NCBI GenBank assembly: GCA_023660035.1 | Contig: JAGXOF010000021.1 | Span: 1 to 14,058 of the forward strand | DNA: 14,058 bases | Reading direction: 5' to 3' | Source: Dehalococcoidia bacterium LH_S1 | GTDB lineage: Bacteria; Chloroflexota; Dehalococcoidia; SZUA-161; SpSt-899 | Shown: piece after piece, positions 7,519-13,736 of the stretch | Layout of the letters: each line of letters opens with the position of its first letter | Numbering within the stretch: position 1 is the stretch's first letter | Program-made: the position numbers and the translations under genes | The notes under the pieces: generated by a model | Told to the model about the DNA's origin: nothing | Databases searched by the model: none | Seen by the model: the letters and a program-made list of their open reading frames with translations, nothing else

Positions 7519-8094
7519 TTAAATCTCGATGTCCTCTTCCTCTACGCTATCAAAGCCGGAACCCCGGACTTTGGCCCCGTAATCTACTCCTTCCCGGAAA
7601 GCGGGGAGATTCAGATCGAGCACCTCCCCTTTGAATCTGGATGAAATGGATTTTTCGACTGCCGAAGAATCGAGGTATTCACAGAGATTGGTCAAAGCTC
7701 CCATAGCGATCATATTCGCTACCCTTTCATCCTTGAATTTATCTCTGGCCATTGCGGTAAAGGGAATCCTCAATATCTTGTGCCATACTATATGATTCAC
7801 AAGGTCATTATCCACCACCACCAGGGCATTCCTCTTGAGCTTGCCTGCGTTCCTTTCATAACCCGCCTGGTTCAACGCAACCATCAGATTAAGTTCCAGG
7901 GCCTCAGGATAATCTATCTCCTCATCACTGATAACAAGACCTGCCTCAGCTCTACCTCCCCGAACAGCAGGGTCATAACTTTGAGTCTGGGCAACATACA
8001 GATTCTCGTCCGAGGCTACTGCCTCAGCCAGTATGGTTCCCATAAGCACTATGCCCTGGCCACCGCCACCTGCAATTCCCGCCTCATACCTCAC
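7519..8094 (-). CDS. korC: 2-oxoacid:ferredoxin oxidoreductase, gamma subunit
   Basis: The 191-residue protein matches the pyruvate/ketoisovalerate oxidoreductase gamma family. It shows the glycine-rich AGGGGQGIVLMG near residues 8-19, TQSYDPAVRGGRAEAGLVIS (about 37-56) and EIDYP, all typical of KorC of 2-oxoglutarate:ferredoxin oxidoreductases. The complex decarboxylates a 2-oxoacid, makes the acyl-CoA and reduces ferredoxin; the gamma subunit closes the CoA-binding part of the enzyme. The start is a GTG sharing its G with the korB TAG stop (TAGTG), with AAGGGGG a few bases upstream, so translation is probably coupled. It is the last gene of the korDABC operon, and the gyrB promoter begins right after its stop. 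Confidence 0.92.
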   Translation of the reverse strand: MRYEAGIAGGGGQGIVLMGTILAEAVASDENLYVAQTQSYDPAVRGGRAEAGLVISDEEIDYPEALELNLMVALNQAGYERNAGKLKRNALVVVDNDLVNHIVWHKILRIPFTAMARDKFKDERVANMIAMGALTNLCEYLDSSAVEKSISSRFKGEVLDLNLPAFREGVDYGAKVRGSGFDSVEEEDIEI

Positions 8095-8924
8095 TACTCT
8101 ACCCCCTTAAACGATTGCTTCATAGCATCCAGTTTCTCTTGATATGTAGGAGCCTCATTATCCACCAGCGCCCCTATCCTTATTTTATCCTTGAGATCCT
8201 CTTCACTCATCCCTCTCGCTTTCTCTTGCGTGACTGCGTGATCCTTTTGCCATTGCAGCATCTCCACCGGTGATTTCAATCCCACACGCCGTCCGTATTG
8301 AACTGGACACTGCGATATTATTTCCAATACATCAAATCCCTTCCTATCGATAGCTCTACCAATGAGCCTTTCCATAAGTTTGACGTGATAAACCGTTGAC
8401 CTGGCCACGAAAGCCGCCCCCGCAGCTTCAGCCAGCTTGCAGATATCAAAAGGGCTCTCCACATTCCCATAAGGGGAAGTGGTGGTCCTGACATCGAGAG
8501 GAGTCTCGGGGGAAACCTGCCCGCCTGTCATCCCGTAAACGCTGTTATTAATCACAATAGCCGTAATATCGAGATTACGTCTTGCCGCATGGATGAAATG
8601 ATTTCCTCCTATAGCGGTAGCGTCTCCATCGCCCATGATAACGATTACCTTAAGCCCTGGTTTCGTCAGTTTTATGCCTGTTGCGAATGTCAAGGCCCTG
8701 CCATGAGTGGTATGAAGAGTATTGAAATCCGCATAGGTAGAAATCCTTCCGGAACACCCTATCCCTGAGATAAGCACAATCTGGTCCTTGGTGTAGCCAC
8801 TTTTATCGACGGCCCTTAAAAAGGCTCCGAGGAAGGTTCCCAACCCACATCCTGGACACCACATATGAGGGAACCTTTTAGTAGTGCGAAGATAGTCGTA
8901 GATAATATGTCTTCCATTAGGCAT
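8094..8924 (-). CDS. korB: 2-oxoacid:ferredoxin oxidoreductase, beta subunit (TPP-binding)
   Basis: This 276-residue subunit binds thiamine diphosphate and a 4Fe-4S cluster. Seen: WCPGCG (22-27; C23, C26), GIGCSGR (54-60; C57), HGRALTFATGIKL (74-86), the TPP motif from GDG (98-100) through NN (126-127) in INNSVYGMTGGQ, and C206 in SQCPVQYGRR. The four cysteines C23, C26, C57 and C206 are placed as the cluster ligands of two-subunit-type OFORs. The family wording (SPETP, YGNVESPFD) fits 2-oxoglutarate oxidoreductases best, but pyruvate or another 2-oxoacid cannot be excluded. Its ATG overlaps the end of korA by eight bases and has AGGGG upstream; its stop overlaps korC by one base. Confidence 0.95.
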   Translation of the reverse strand: MPNGRHIIYDYLRTTKRFPHMWCPGCGLGTFLGAFLRAVDKSGYTKDQIVLISGIGCSGRISTYADFNTLHTTHGRALTFATGIKLTKPGLKVIVIMGDGDATAIGGNHFIHAARRNLDITAIVINNSVYGMTGGQVSPETPLDVRTTTSPYGNVESPFDICKLAEAAGAAFVARSTVYHVKLMERLIGRAIDRKGFDVLEIISQCPVQYGRRVGLKSPVEMLQWQKDHAVTQEKARGMSEEDLKDKIRIGALVDNEAPTYQEKLDAMKQSFKGVE

Positions 8925-10050
8925 ATATTTCCCCTATTTTATCCAGTATTTCCTGAGGAGTCATAGTTTCATGTGCTACCTTGTTGAGCGTCTCAACCTT
9001 GCACTTCCCCTGATTCACACGCTTTACCTCTCGTGATATCTGCCCCATGTTTATCTCAGGCACCAAAATAGTGGGCGAGTTTCTCATGAGCTTAGTTACT
9101 TTCCTGCGCATAAACGGGTACAAAACCTGAAGCTTCAACAGGCCAACTTTCATCCCTCGCTCTCTCGCCTGTTTAACGGCCCTTTGCGCCGCTCGCGCAA
9201 CGGAGCCAAAGGCAACGATATCAAGGGTGGAATCGTCAGTGTAATATTCTTCTCCCCACTGCAGTTTGTCGAAATCACGGGATATCTTGTGAAAAAGCCT
9301 CTGGATAAATGGATCAACCTCATCGGCTCTTGTGGTTGGATATCCCATCTCATCGTGGACCAGCCCGCTCACATGATACCTGTATCCCTCTCCGAAGGCA
9401 GGCATCGGGGGAACGCCGGTCCCGGGATCCCTGTAGGGAACAAACCATTCAGGCGGTTGGGTAGGTTTCCGCCTGTCAAAAATTTTAATCTCATCAGCAG
9501 AAGGAAGGATAACCTTCTCCCGCATGTGAGCTATAACCTCATCCGTGAGGATTACAACAGGGGTTCTATACTTCTCCGAAAGGTTGAACGCCTCAACGGT
9601 AAGGCGGAAGCATTCCTCCACCGAAGAAGGTGCGAGAACGATCATCGGGTGGTCGCCATGGGCCCCCCAGCGGGCCTGCATTACGTCTCCCTGGGCAAGA
9701 TGAGTAGGAACCCCGGTGCTCGGGCCTCCCCTCATGACATCGATTATTACACACGGTACTTCGGCTATGGAGGCATAACTTATATGCTCCTGCATCAAGG
9801 AGAAGCCTGGACCGCTCGTACCCGTCATGGCCTTTGCTCCGGCCAGGGAAGCGCCGATCACCGCTCCCATACTGGCTATCTCGTCTTCCATCTGGATAAA
9901 GGTACCATCCAGGGGAGGGAGTTCACGTGCCATTCCGTGGGCAATCTCAGAGGCAGGGGTAATAGGATAACCAGCAAAAAAGCGGCACCCGGCGGCCAGA
10001 GCTCCTCTTACACACGCATCGTTTCCTTGCAGCAGCTCAGCTTTTTGCAT
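8917..10050 (-). CDS. korA: 2-oxoacid:ferredoxin oxidoreductase, alpha subunit
   Basis: This 377-residue protein combines the pyrimidine-binding domain of TPP enzymes with domain II of pyruvate:ferredoxin oxidoreductase. Seen: GYPITPASEI (27-36), MEDEIASMGAVIGASLAGAK (54-73), TGTSGPGFSLMQE (76-88), then GPSTGVPTHLAQGDV (109-123), which is the KorA hallmark and lies in the substrate pocket. The C-terminal part has LLKLQVLYPF and VPEINMGQI. With KorB it forms the active site where the 2-oxoacid is decarboxylated. The reading frame overlaps korD by 14 bases and korB by 8, so the four subunits appear translationally coupled. The ATG at 10050 has only a weak upstream ribosome-binding sequence, consistent with coupling. 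Confidence 0.96.
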   Translation of the reverse strand: MQKAELLQGNDACVRGALAAGCRFFAGYPITPASEIAHGMARELPPLDGTFIQMEDEIASMGAVIGASLAGAKAMTGTSGPGFSLMQEHISYASIAEVPCVIIDVMRGGPSTGVPTHLAQGDVMQARWGAHGDHPMIVLAPSSVEECFRLTVEAFNLSEKYRTPVVILTDEVIAHMREKVILPSADEIKIFDRRKPTQPPEWFVPYRDPGTGVPPMPAFGEGYRYHVSGLVHDEMGYPTTRADEVDPFIQRLFHKISRDFDKLQWGEEYYTDDSTLDIVAFGSVARAAQRAVKQARERGMKVGLLKLQVLYPFMRRKVTKLMRNSPTILVPEINMGQISREVKRVNQGKCKVETLNKVAHETMTPQEILDKIGEIYA

Positions 10051-10273
10051 CTTCCACCACTATGGCAAAGTCTGGACACATGAGTTCACACCAACCGCAT
10101 CCATCACATCCCCGGGGATCTTTCAAAGAGGGATATCCGTCCTTATCGGTTTCCAATGCCTGCCTGGGACAAAAGGCAACACATATCCCACACCTTTTAC
10201 ACCAGCCTTTATAAACCTTTACTGTCTTACTCGGCGATGTCTCCTTGGTTTTTGATTTACCCGTAGTAGCCAT
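10037..10273 (-). CDS. korD: 2-oxoacid:ferredoxin oxidoreductase, delta subunit (2x[4Fe-4S] ferredoxin)
   Basis: This is a 78-residue protein with two C-x2-C-x2-C-x3-C-P clusters: C25, C28, C31, C35 in WCKRCGICVAFCP and C56, C59, C62, C66 in GCDGCGWCELMCP. It transfers electrons from the KorAB core to free ferredoxin. The N-terminus is a Lys/Thr/Ser-rich tail. I chose the ATG at 10273 because AAGGAG (10286-10281) lies seven bases before it and a promoter ends about 30 bases upstream. The frame stays open to a TTG at 10330, but that codon coincides with the predicted -35 box, so the longer form is unlikely. First gene of the korDABC operon. Confidence 0.92.
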   Translation of the reverse strand: MATTGKSKTKETSPSKTVKVYKGWCKRCGICVAFCPRQALETDKDGYPSLKDPRGCDGCGWCELMCPDFAIVVEDAKS

Positions 10274-10301
10274 CCATTCGCTCCTTGATGCCTCCACTTC
10301 T

Positions 10302-10330
10302 ATCGTACTCGCTTCAGGTATCACGGTCAA
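10302..10330 (-). promoter_or_regulatory. Promoter of the korDABC operon
   Basis: On the minus strand TTGACC (10330-10325) and TACGAT (10307-10302) are 17 bases apart. The predicted start near 10295 gives a leader of about 22 bases that contains the AAGGAG ribosome-binding site for the ATG at 10273. Promoter, leader and ribosome-binding site agree with each other, which supports the shorter korD. Confidence 0.5.
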
Positions 10331-10418
10331 CAGTGGCTACATTCATAAGTGGCAAAGACGAGAGGGCTTTTGGCTGGGTAGAGGAGGCTTTAGCATCCTT
10401 CGAGTGCGCCTCTGGGAG

Positions 10419-10458
10419 ATTGCGATCCGACCCGCCCTAAGGCGGGTCGGATCGCAAT
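10419..10458. repeat. Perfect 18-bp palindrome
   Basis: ATTGCGATCCGACCCGCC is followed by a four-base loop (CTAA) and its exact inverted copy ending in GCAAT. It is one of several inverted repeats in the gene-free stretch 10331-10718. The ends (GATTGC...GCAATGACA) resemble a widespread bacterial palindromic repeat type, from memory only. It has no T-run, so its role as a terminator is unclear. Confidence 0.85.
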
Positions 10459-10518
10459 GACACGCTGAGGAGGAGCCTCTACCAGGAGCTTCAGGTACCG
10501 CCCAGAAGACATTCACAC

Positions 10519-10545
10519 TATTGCGGTTTGGAAACCGCTCCTACG
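10519..10545 (-). repeat. REP-like element, copy 1
   Basis: On the minus strand GTAGGAG leads into the hairpin GCGGTTT-CC-AAACCGC and ends in AAT. Copy 2 on the plus strand begins 15 bases to the right with the same GTAGGAG head, its own hairpin and a GAT tail. Heads and hairpin layout match while stem sequences differ, the usual behaviour of REP families. Confidence 0.55.
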
Positions 10546-10560
10546 GCTGAATCTCCCATG

Positions 10561-10585
10561 TGTAGGAGTGGCATTCCTGCCACGA
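10561..10585 (+). repeat. REP-like element, copy 2
   Basis: TGTAGGAG leads into the hairpin GTGGCA-TTCC-TGCCAC followed by GAT. It is oriented opposite to copy 1 with the heads facing each other, an arrangement like a REP doublet (REPIN). Confidence 0.55.
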
Positions 10586-10605
10586 TCCCCCAATCCAGAG
10601 CGGTA

Positions 10606-10639
10606 AGGGTAAGCGGGCCGATGTCGGCCCGCTTACCCT
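10606..10639. repeat. Perfect 16-bp inverted repeat
   Basis: AGGGTAAGCGGGCCGA is followed by a two-base loop (TG) and its exact inverted copy. The stem is GC-rich and would form a very stable hairpin or cruciform on either strand. No T-run follows. It is unrelated in sequence to the other palindromes of the island. Confidence 0.85.
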
Positions 10640-10647
10640 AGGAACAG

Positions 10648-10681
10648 CCCCGCTCTTGCAAGAGACTTAGAGTGAGCGGGG
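10648..10681. repeat. Inverted repeat CCCCGCTC / GAGCGGGG
   Basis: An eight-base perfect stem encloses an 18-base loop. The left arm overlaps a separate 12-base palindrome, CTCTTGCAAGAG (10653-10664), so alternative folds are possible. It directly adjoins the terminator-like hairpin of the CoA-transferase operon. Confidence 0.6.
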
Positions 10682-10709
10682 AAAACGCAGGCTAAAGTCT
10701 GCGGCTACA
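10682..10709 (-). terminator. Terminator of the acyl-CoA operon, REP-like copy 3
   Basis: On the minus strand, 15 bases after the CoA-transferase B stop, CGCAGACT-TT-AGCCTGCG (10703-10686, one G-T pair) is followed directly by TTTT (10685-10682). This is the layout of an intrinsic terminator for the operon. The same stretch begins with a TGTAGC head (10709 leftwards), so it also looks like a third TGTAG-headed palindromic repeat. Confidence 0.55.
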
Positions 10710-10718
10710 TGGAAAGCG

Positions 10719-11486
10719 CTAACCAAGTATTAGTCGCTGAGGGTCACAACGTTCCCTGAGTATTTGCAGTTCATGGGGAGTAGGAGGGGGAACTTCACGC
10801 CCCCTTGAGACATCCACCGGGAATTCCATGTTGTTAAGCACCTGCTCAGGGGTTACCCCGGGATAACATCCCCCCAGGTACATCTCCTTTGTACTCTCGT
10901 CAAAGCGCATCAGAGCCAAGTCTGTAACAACAACCGACGGGCCTCTCTCAATGAGTCCTGCCTTCTCACGGCCACCAGGCCCATCGAGCCATCCCGGACT
11001 CGTAAGGTAATCTACCTTGTTAACAAACTTTTCTCCCTGATGCTCCATGAAGATAATTGTCCTTCCCGCAGATGAAGCAACGTCGCATGCGCCGCCACTC
11101 CCCGGGAACCGCACCGTCGGCTTGAGATAGTCGCCTATGATTGTGGAATTCAAATTGCCATACCTGTCTATCTGTGCCGCGCCCAGAACTCCAACTACCT
11201 GCTTACCTGTAAACTTGTTTTGCATAATCGCAAAGGAATCAGCAAGCCCACCGTTTGTGGCCGTCCAGAACATAACCCGCGGGTCCCCTACCGTCAGTGG
11301 GACTTCCTCAAGTTCGGAATCGACCGCTCCCGTCTCAAAGAATATAACACTGTTGGGAGCACTGATATGTTTTGCAGCCATTGCTGCAAGCATCGATATG
11401 CCAGTCCCACAGAACACGATATCGCCGTCGCTTATCTCACGTGCGGCGGCCACTGTCATCATCTCTCGCGAAGTATACTCTATCAT
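10719..11486 (-). CDS. CoA-transferase family I, subunit B (glutaconate/3-oxoacid type)
   Basis: This 255-residue protein belongs to the GctB-like branch of class I CoA-transferases, which move CoA from an acyl-CoA donor to a carboxylic acid through a glutamyl-CoA thioester. Seen: YTSREMMTVAAAREISDGD at the start, GTGISMLAAMAA, then the ETG motif with the likely catalytic Glu near residue 51 (close to Glu54 of the Acidaminococcus enzyme), VGVLGAAQIDRYGNLN, FPGSGGACDVAS and the C-terminal YPGVTPEQVLNNMEFPV. The exact acid cannot be told. I chose the ATG at 11486 because the family starts there and GAGG/AGGAG lies upstream; an in-frame ATG at 11525 would overlap the preceding gene. Its partner subunit A is truncated, so the enzyme is doubtful as encoded here. 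Confidence 0.88.
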   Translation of the reverse strand: MIEYTSREMMTVAAAREISDGDIVFCGTGISMLAAMAAKHISAPNSVIFFETGAVDSELEEVPLTVGDPRVMFWTATNGGLADSFAIMQNKFTGKQVVGVLGAAQIDRYGNLNSTIIGDYLKPTVRFPGSGGACDVASSAGRTIIFMEHQGEKFVNKVDYLTSPGWLDGPGGREKAGLIERGPSVVVTDLALMRFDESTKEMYLGGCYPGVTPEQVLNNMEFPVDVSRGREVPPPTPHELQILRERCDPQRLILG

Positions 11487-11499
11487 TGCCTCTTTACTC

Positions 11500-11901
11500 C
11501 TATCCCCTTTGCAGGCCCACGGCATACCCCGTCCGCGGGTCAGCTTTGATTATGTCAACTTGTTCTTTCCCTACTAGAGACAGCAATTCCTCGTGCCCCT
11601 CAACTCCGTAGATGAATTTATTGAGATATTCCTTATACTGTTCCTCGTTACCAGCCCACTCCCGATACTGATTGAGATAGGTCGGGGCATAATCATAGTG
11701 CCGGTAACAGGCAGTAGGATAAGCGCCATGTGGCACATGGACCACAGCATCCACGCAGAAAAAGGGGATCTGGTTCTGGTCAGGGTCATCCCTCAGCTCA
11801 GCGGAATCCACCAATTCCTCACAGGTAACGATAAGGTGCCTGGCTGACTTGGCCTGTTCCACATCCGCAAACGTAAGGCCCTTTATACGGGCTGTTCGCA
11901 C
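11500..11901 (-). pseudogene. CoA-transferase family I, subunit A, N-terminally truncated
   Basis: The 133 codons match only the C-terminal part of GctA-like CoA-transferase alpha subunits (usually about 300-320 residues): FADVEQAKSARHLIVTCEEL, a DPDQNQIPFFCVDAVVHVPHGAYPT segment around 40-65, and a Tyr-rich tail before DPRTGYAVG. Homology seems to run a few codons further upstream (Q-I-G-V-V) and then stops dead at the TAA of the enoyl-CoA hydratase gene (11916-11914), which lies in the same frame. About 180 N-terminal residues, including the first Rossmann-like half, are missing. The GTG at 11901 has no ribosome-binding site. This looks like a deletion between the two genes, or a misassembly. 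It is followed by subunit B after 13 bases. Confidence 0.82.
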
Positions 11902-11913
11902 TACACCGATTTG

Positions 11914-12693
11914 TTAGTGCCCTACAAAGTTCGCCTTCCTCTTCTCGAGAAACGCCTGCATCCCTTCCTTCTGATCCTTAGTGCTGAAGCACTGAGCAAA
12001 ACACTCATTCTCCAACACGTTCGCGCCATCCATCGACATGTCGTAGCCGTAATTCATCGAATGTTTAGCCAGCTTCAATGCAAAGGCAGGCATCCCCGCA
12101 AGTTTCTGTGCGAACTTTTGCGTCTCCGAAGCAAGCTGGTCCGCGGGAAAGACCCTGTTCACAAGTCCGATCTCATATGCCCTGTTCGCGTCTATGTGTT
12201 CCCCGCTCAACACAAATTCCTTAGCTCTACCCATACCAACCAGTCTGGCCAATCTTTGAGTCCCTCCCCATCCCGGTATAATCCCAAGAGTTATCTCCGG
12301 CTTACCGAACCTGGCATTCTCAGAGGCAAACCGCATGTCACAGGCCATTGATATTTCAGTCCCCCCACCCAATGCTACACCGTTCACCATCGCGATGACG
12401 GGCTTGGGCAACGTCTCAATGAGGCGTAGGTTTCTGTGCCCCAACTCCGTAAACTCCATTGCCTGATATGGCTCAAGGTCCTTCATCTCCTGTATGTCCG
12501 CACCAGCTACGAAAGCCTTCCCGGCACCGGTTATGATAACTACCCTTATCTCTTCCTCATCCCTGCACTTTATAAGCGCATCGTTGAGTTCGGGAAACGT
12601 TTCGGAAGTAATCGAATTAAGTGCCCTGGGCCCGTTGAAGGTGATCGTCGCGATCCCTTCCTCTACTTCAAGCAGGATATTCTGGTATTCCAT
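11914..12693 (-). CDS. Enoyl-CoA hydratase (crotonase family)
   Basis: This 259-residue protein matches short-chain crotonases that add water to trans-2-enoyl-CoA to give 3-hydroxyacyl-CoA. Oxyanion-hole segments are FVAGADIQEM (61-70) and NGVALGGGTEISMACDMRFA (104-123). The catalytic pair is E113 (in GGTEIS) and E133 (in FGKPEITLG), matching Glu144 and Glu164 of the rat mitochondrial enzyme, so it should be a true hydratase and not another crotonase-fold enzyme. GWGGTQRL follows at 141-148. The C-terminus EKRKANFVGH is the normal family end. The ATG at 12693 has AAGGAGGG nine bases upstream. It lies between the 3-hydroxyacyl-CoA dehydrogenase and the broken CoA-transferase A. A stop-codon readthrough would fuse it to the latter. 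Confidence 0.95.
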   Translation of the reverse strand: MEYQNILLEVEEGIATITFNGPRALNSITSETFPELNDALIKCRDEEEIRVVIITGAGKAFVAGADIQEMKDLEPYQAMEFTELGHRNLRLIETLPKPVIAMVNGVALGGGTEISMACDMRFASENARFGKPEITLGIIPGWGGTQRLARLVGMGRAKEFVLSGEHIDANRAYEIGLVNRVFPADQLASETQKFAQKLAGMPAFALKLAKHSMNYGYDMSMDGANVLENECFAQCFSTKDQKEGMQAFLEKRKANFVGH

Positions 12694-12738
12694 CCTTCTT
12701 TCCCTCCTTTCAATTGGCGATTTTTAACACAGATACAC

Positions 12739-12800
12739 TGTAGGGACAGACCTTCAGGTCTATCCACCCTTTCGGACACGCCTAAAGACCTGTCCCTACA
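12739..12800. repeat. Inverted pair of REP-like elements inside the operon
   Basis: TGTAGGGACAG (12739-12749) is repeated inverted as CTGTCCCTACA (12790-12800); over 20 bases the arms agree at 17. Each arm also folds by itself: the left as AGACCT-TC-AGGTCT extended by GGA/TCC, the right (minus strand) as GGACA...TGTCC with further inner pairs. The TGTAGG head is shared with the copies near 10.55 kb. The pair fills most of the 124-base gap between hydratase and dehydrogenase genes, so it would be transcribed and could shape mRNA stability. Confidence 0.7.
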
Positions 12801-12817
12801 ATTATTACTCCAACGTA

Positions 12818-13681
12818 CTATTTGTTCTTGCTGTAATCATAGAAGCCCTTACCTGCTTTGACTCCTAGAAAGCCTGCGTCAACATACTTCCTGAGCAAAG
12901 GACACGGCCTGTATTTGGGATCCCCAAGTTCACGGTAGAGAATCTCCATAATCGCAAAACAGGTATCAAGTCCGACGAGATCAGCAAGGGCTAAAGGCCC
13001 CATCGGGTGATTTGCCCCGAGCTTCATTACATTATCAATGTCCTCCACCGTGGCTACCCCTTCATATAGGGTATAAATAGCCTCATTAATCATCGGCACG
13101 AGAATCCTGTTCAGTGTGAAGCCTGGGGAATCCTTGCACATCGCAGGGGTCTTCCCAAATTGTTTGGCAAGGCTCTCTGTAAGATCAGTTACCTCCTGTG
13201 AGGTCACAAGCCCGGGAACAACCTCGACCAGCTTCATGACAGGGACAGGGTTCATAAAGTGCATCCCGATAACGTTCTCAGGACGCCCCGTCACAGCGCC
13301 GATTTTCGTAATCGATATAGAAGAGGTGTTACTGGCCAGAACAACGCCCGGTTTGCATATGCTGTCCAGGTTCCTGAATATGTCCAGCTTAATGTTTTCC
13401 TTCTCCGTCGCTGCTTCCACGACGAAGTCAGCATCCTGCATGTCATTTATATCCGTGCTCTTCTTTATCCGATTCAGAGTCGCATCCTTATCATCAGCAG
13501 CTAATCTCTGTCTGGATACAAGCTTGTCAAGGTTCTTGGAAATAGCATCATATCCCTTGTTCACAAACTCGTCTGCGATGTCATTCATGATGACATTCAG
13601 ACCGCCAACATTGGCCGCCACCTGGACGATGCCACTCCCCATCTGACCAGCTCCTACAACCCCAAGTGTTTTAACCTCCAT
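12818..13681 (-). CDS. hbd: 3-hydroxybutyryl-CoA dehydrogenase
   Basis: This 287-residue protein oxidises (or forms) 3-hydroxyacyl-CoA with NAD(H). The Rossmann motif GAGQMGSG spans 10-17, and Asp34 after the second strand favours NAD over NADP. The catalytic set is complete: S120 in SNTSS (117-121), H141 and E153 in GMHFMNPVPVMKLVEVV (139-155), and N191 in GFTLNRIL, equivalent to Ser137, His158, Glu170 and Asn208 of the human enzyme. The C-terminal domain shows HPMGPLALADLVGLD and ends GFYDYSKNK. The length fits single-domain bacterial Hbd (280-290). The ATG at 13681 has AAGGAGGA upstream. It lies 55 bases downstream of the thiolase gene. Substrate chain length is inferred as short (C4) from the family only. 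Confidence 0.96.
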   Translation of the reverse strand: MEVKTLGVVGAGQMGSGIVQVAANVGGLNVIMNDIADEFVNKGYDAISKNLDKLVSRQRLAADDKDATLNRIKKSTDINDMQDADFVVEAATEKENIKLDIFRNLDSICKPGVVLASNTSSISITKIGAVTGRPENVIGMHFMNPVPVMKLVEVVPGLVTSQEVTDLTESLAKQFGKTPAMCKDSPGFTLNRILVPMINEAIYTLYEGVATVEDIDNVMKLGANHPMGPLALADLVGLDTCFAIMEILYRELGDPKYRPCPLLRKYVDAGFLGVKAGKGFYDYSKNK

Positions 13682-13736
13682 TTGCTCCTCCTTTTACTTT
13701 TACCAAATACATTATGTCAATCAGGTTCGGCTAATA

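Noticed and set aside
9184..10083. Long 299-codon open frame on the plus strand
   Set aside because: It lies fully opposite korA, whose minus-strand product carries clear family motifs. The antisense protein has no recognisable domain.
10274..10330. Longer korD starting at TTG 10330
   Set aside because: The TTG is part of the predicted -35 box, while ATG 10273 has an ideal AAGGAG seven bases upstream; the extra 19 residues are not part of the ferredoxin fold.
10331..10718. CRISPR array in the repeat-rich island
   Set aside because: The repeats are inverted, unequal in sequence and irregularly spaced; there are no evenly spaced direct repeats or spacers.
13116..13646. 176-codon open frame on the plus strand
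   Set aside because: Antisense to hbd, with no recognisable domain or ribosome-binding site; a shadow of the real gene.
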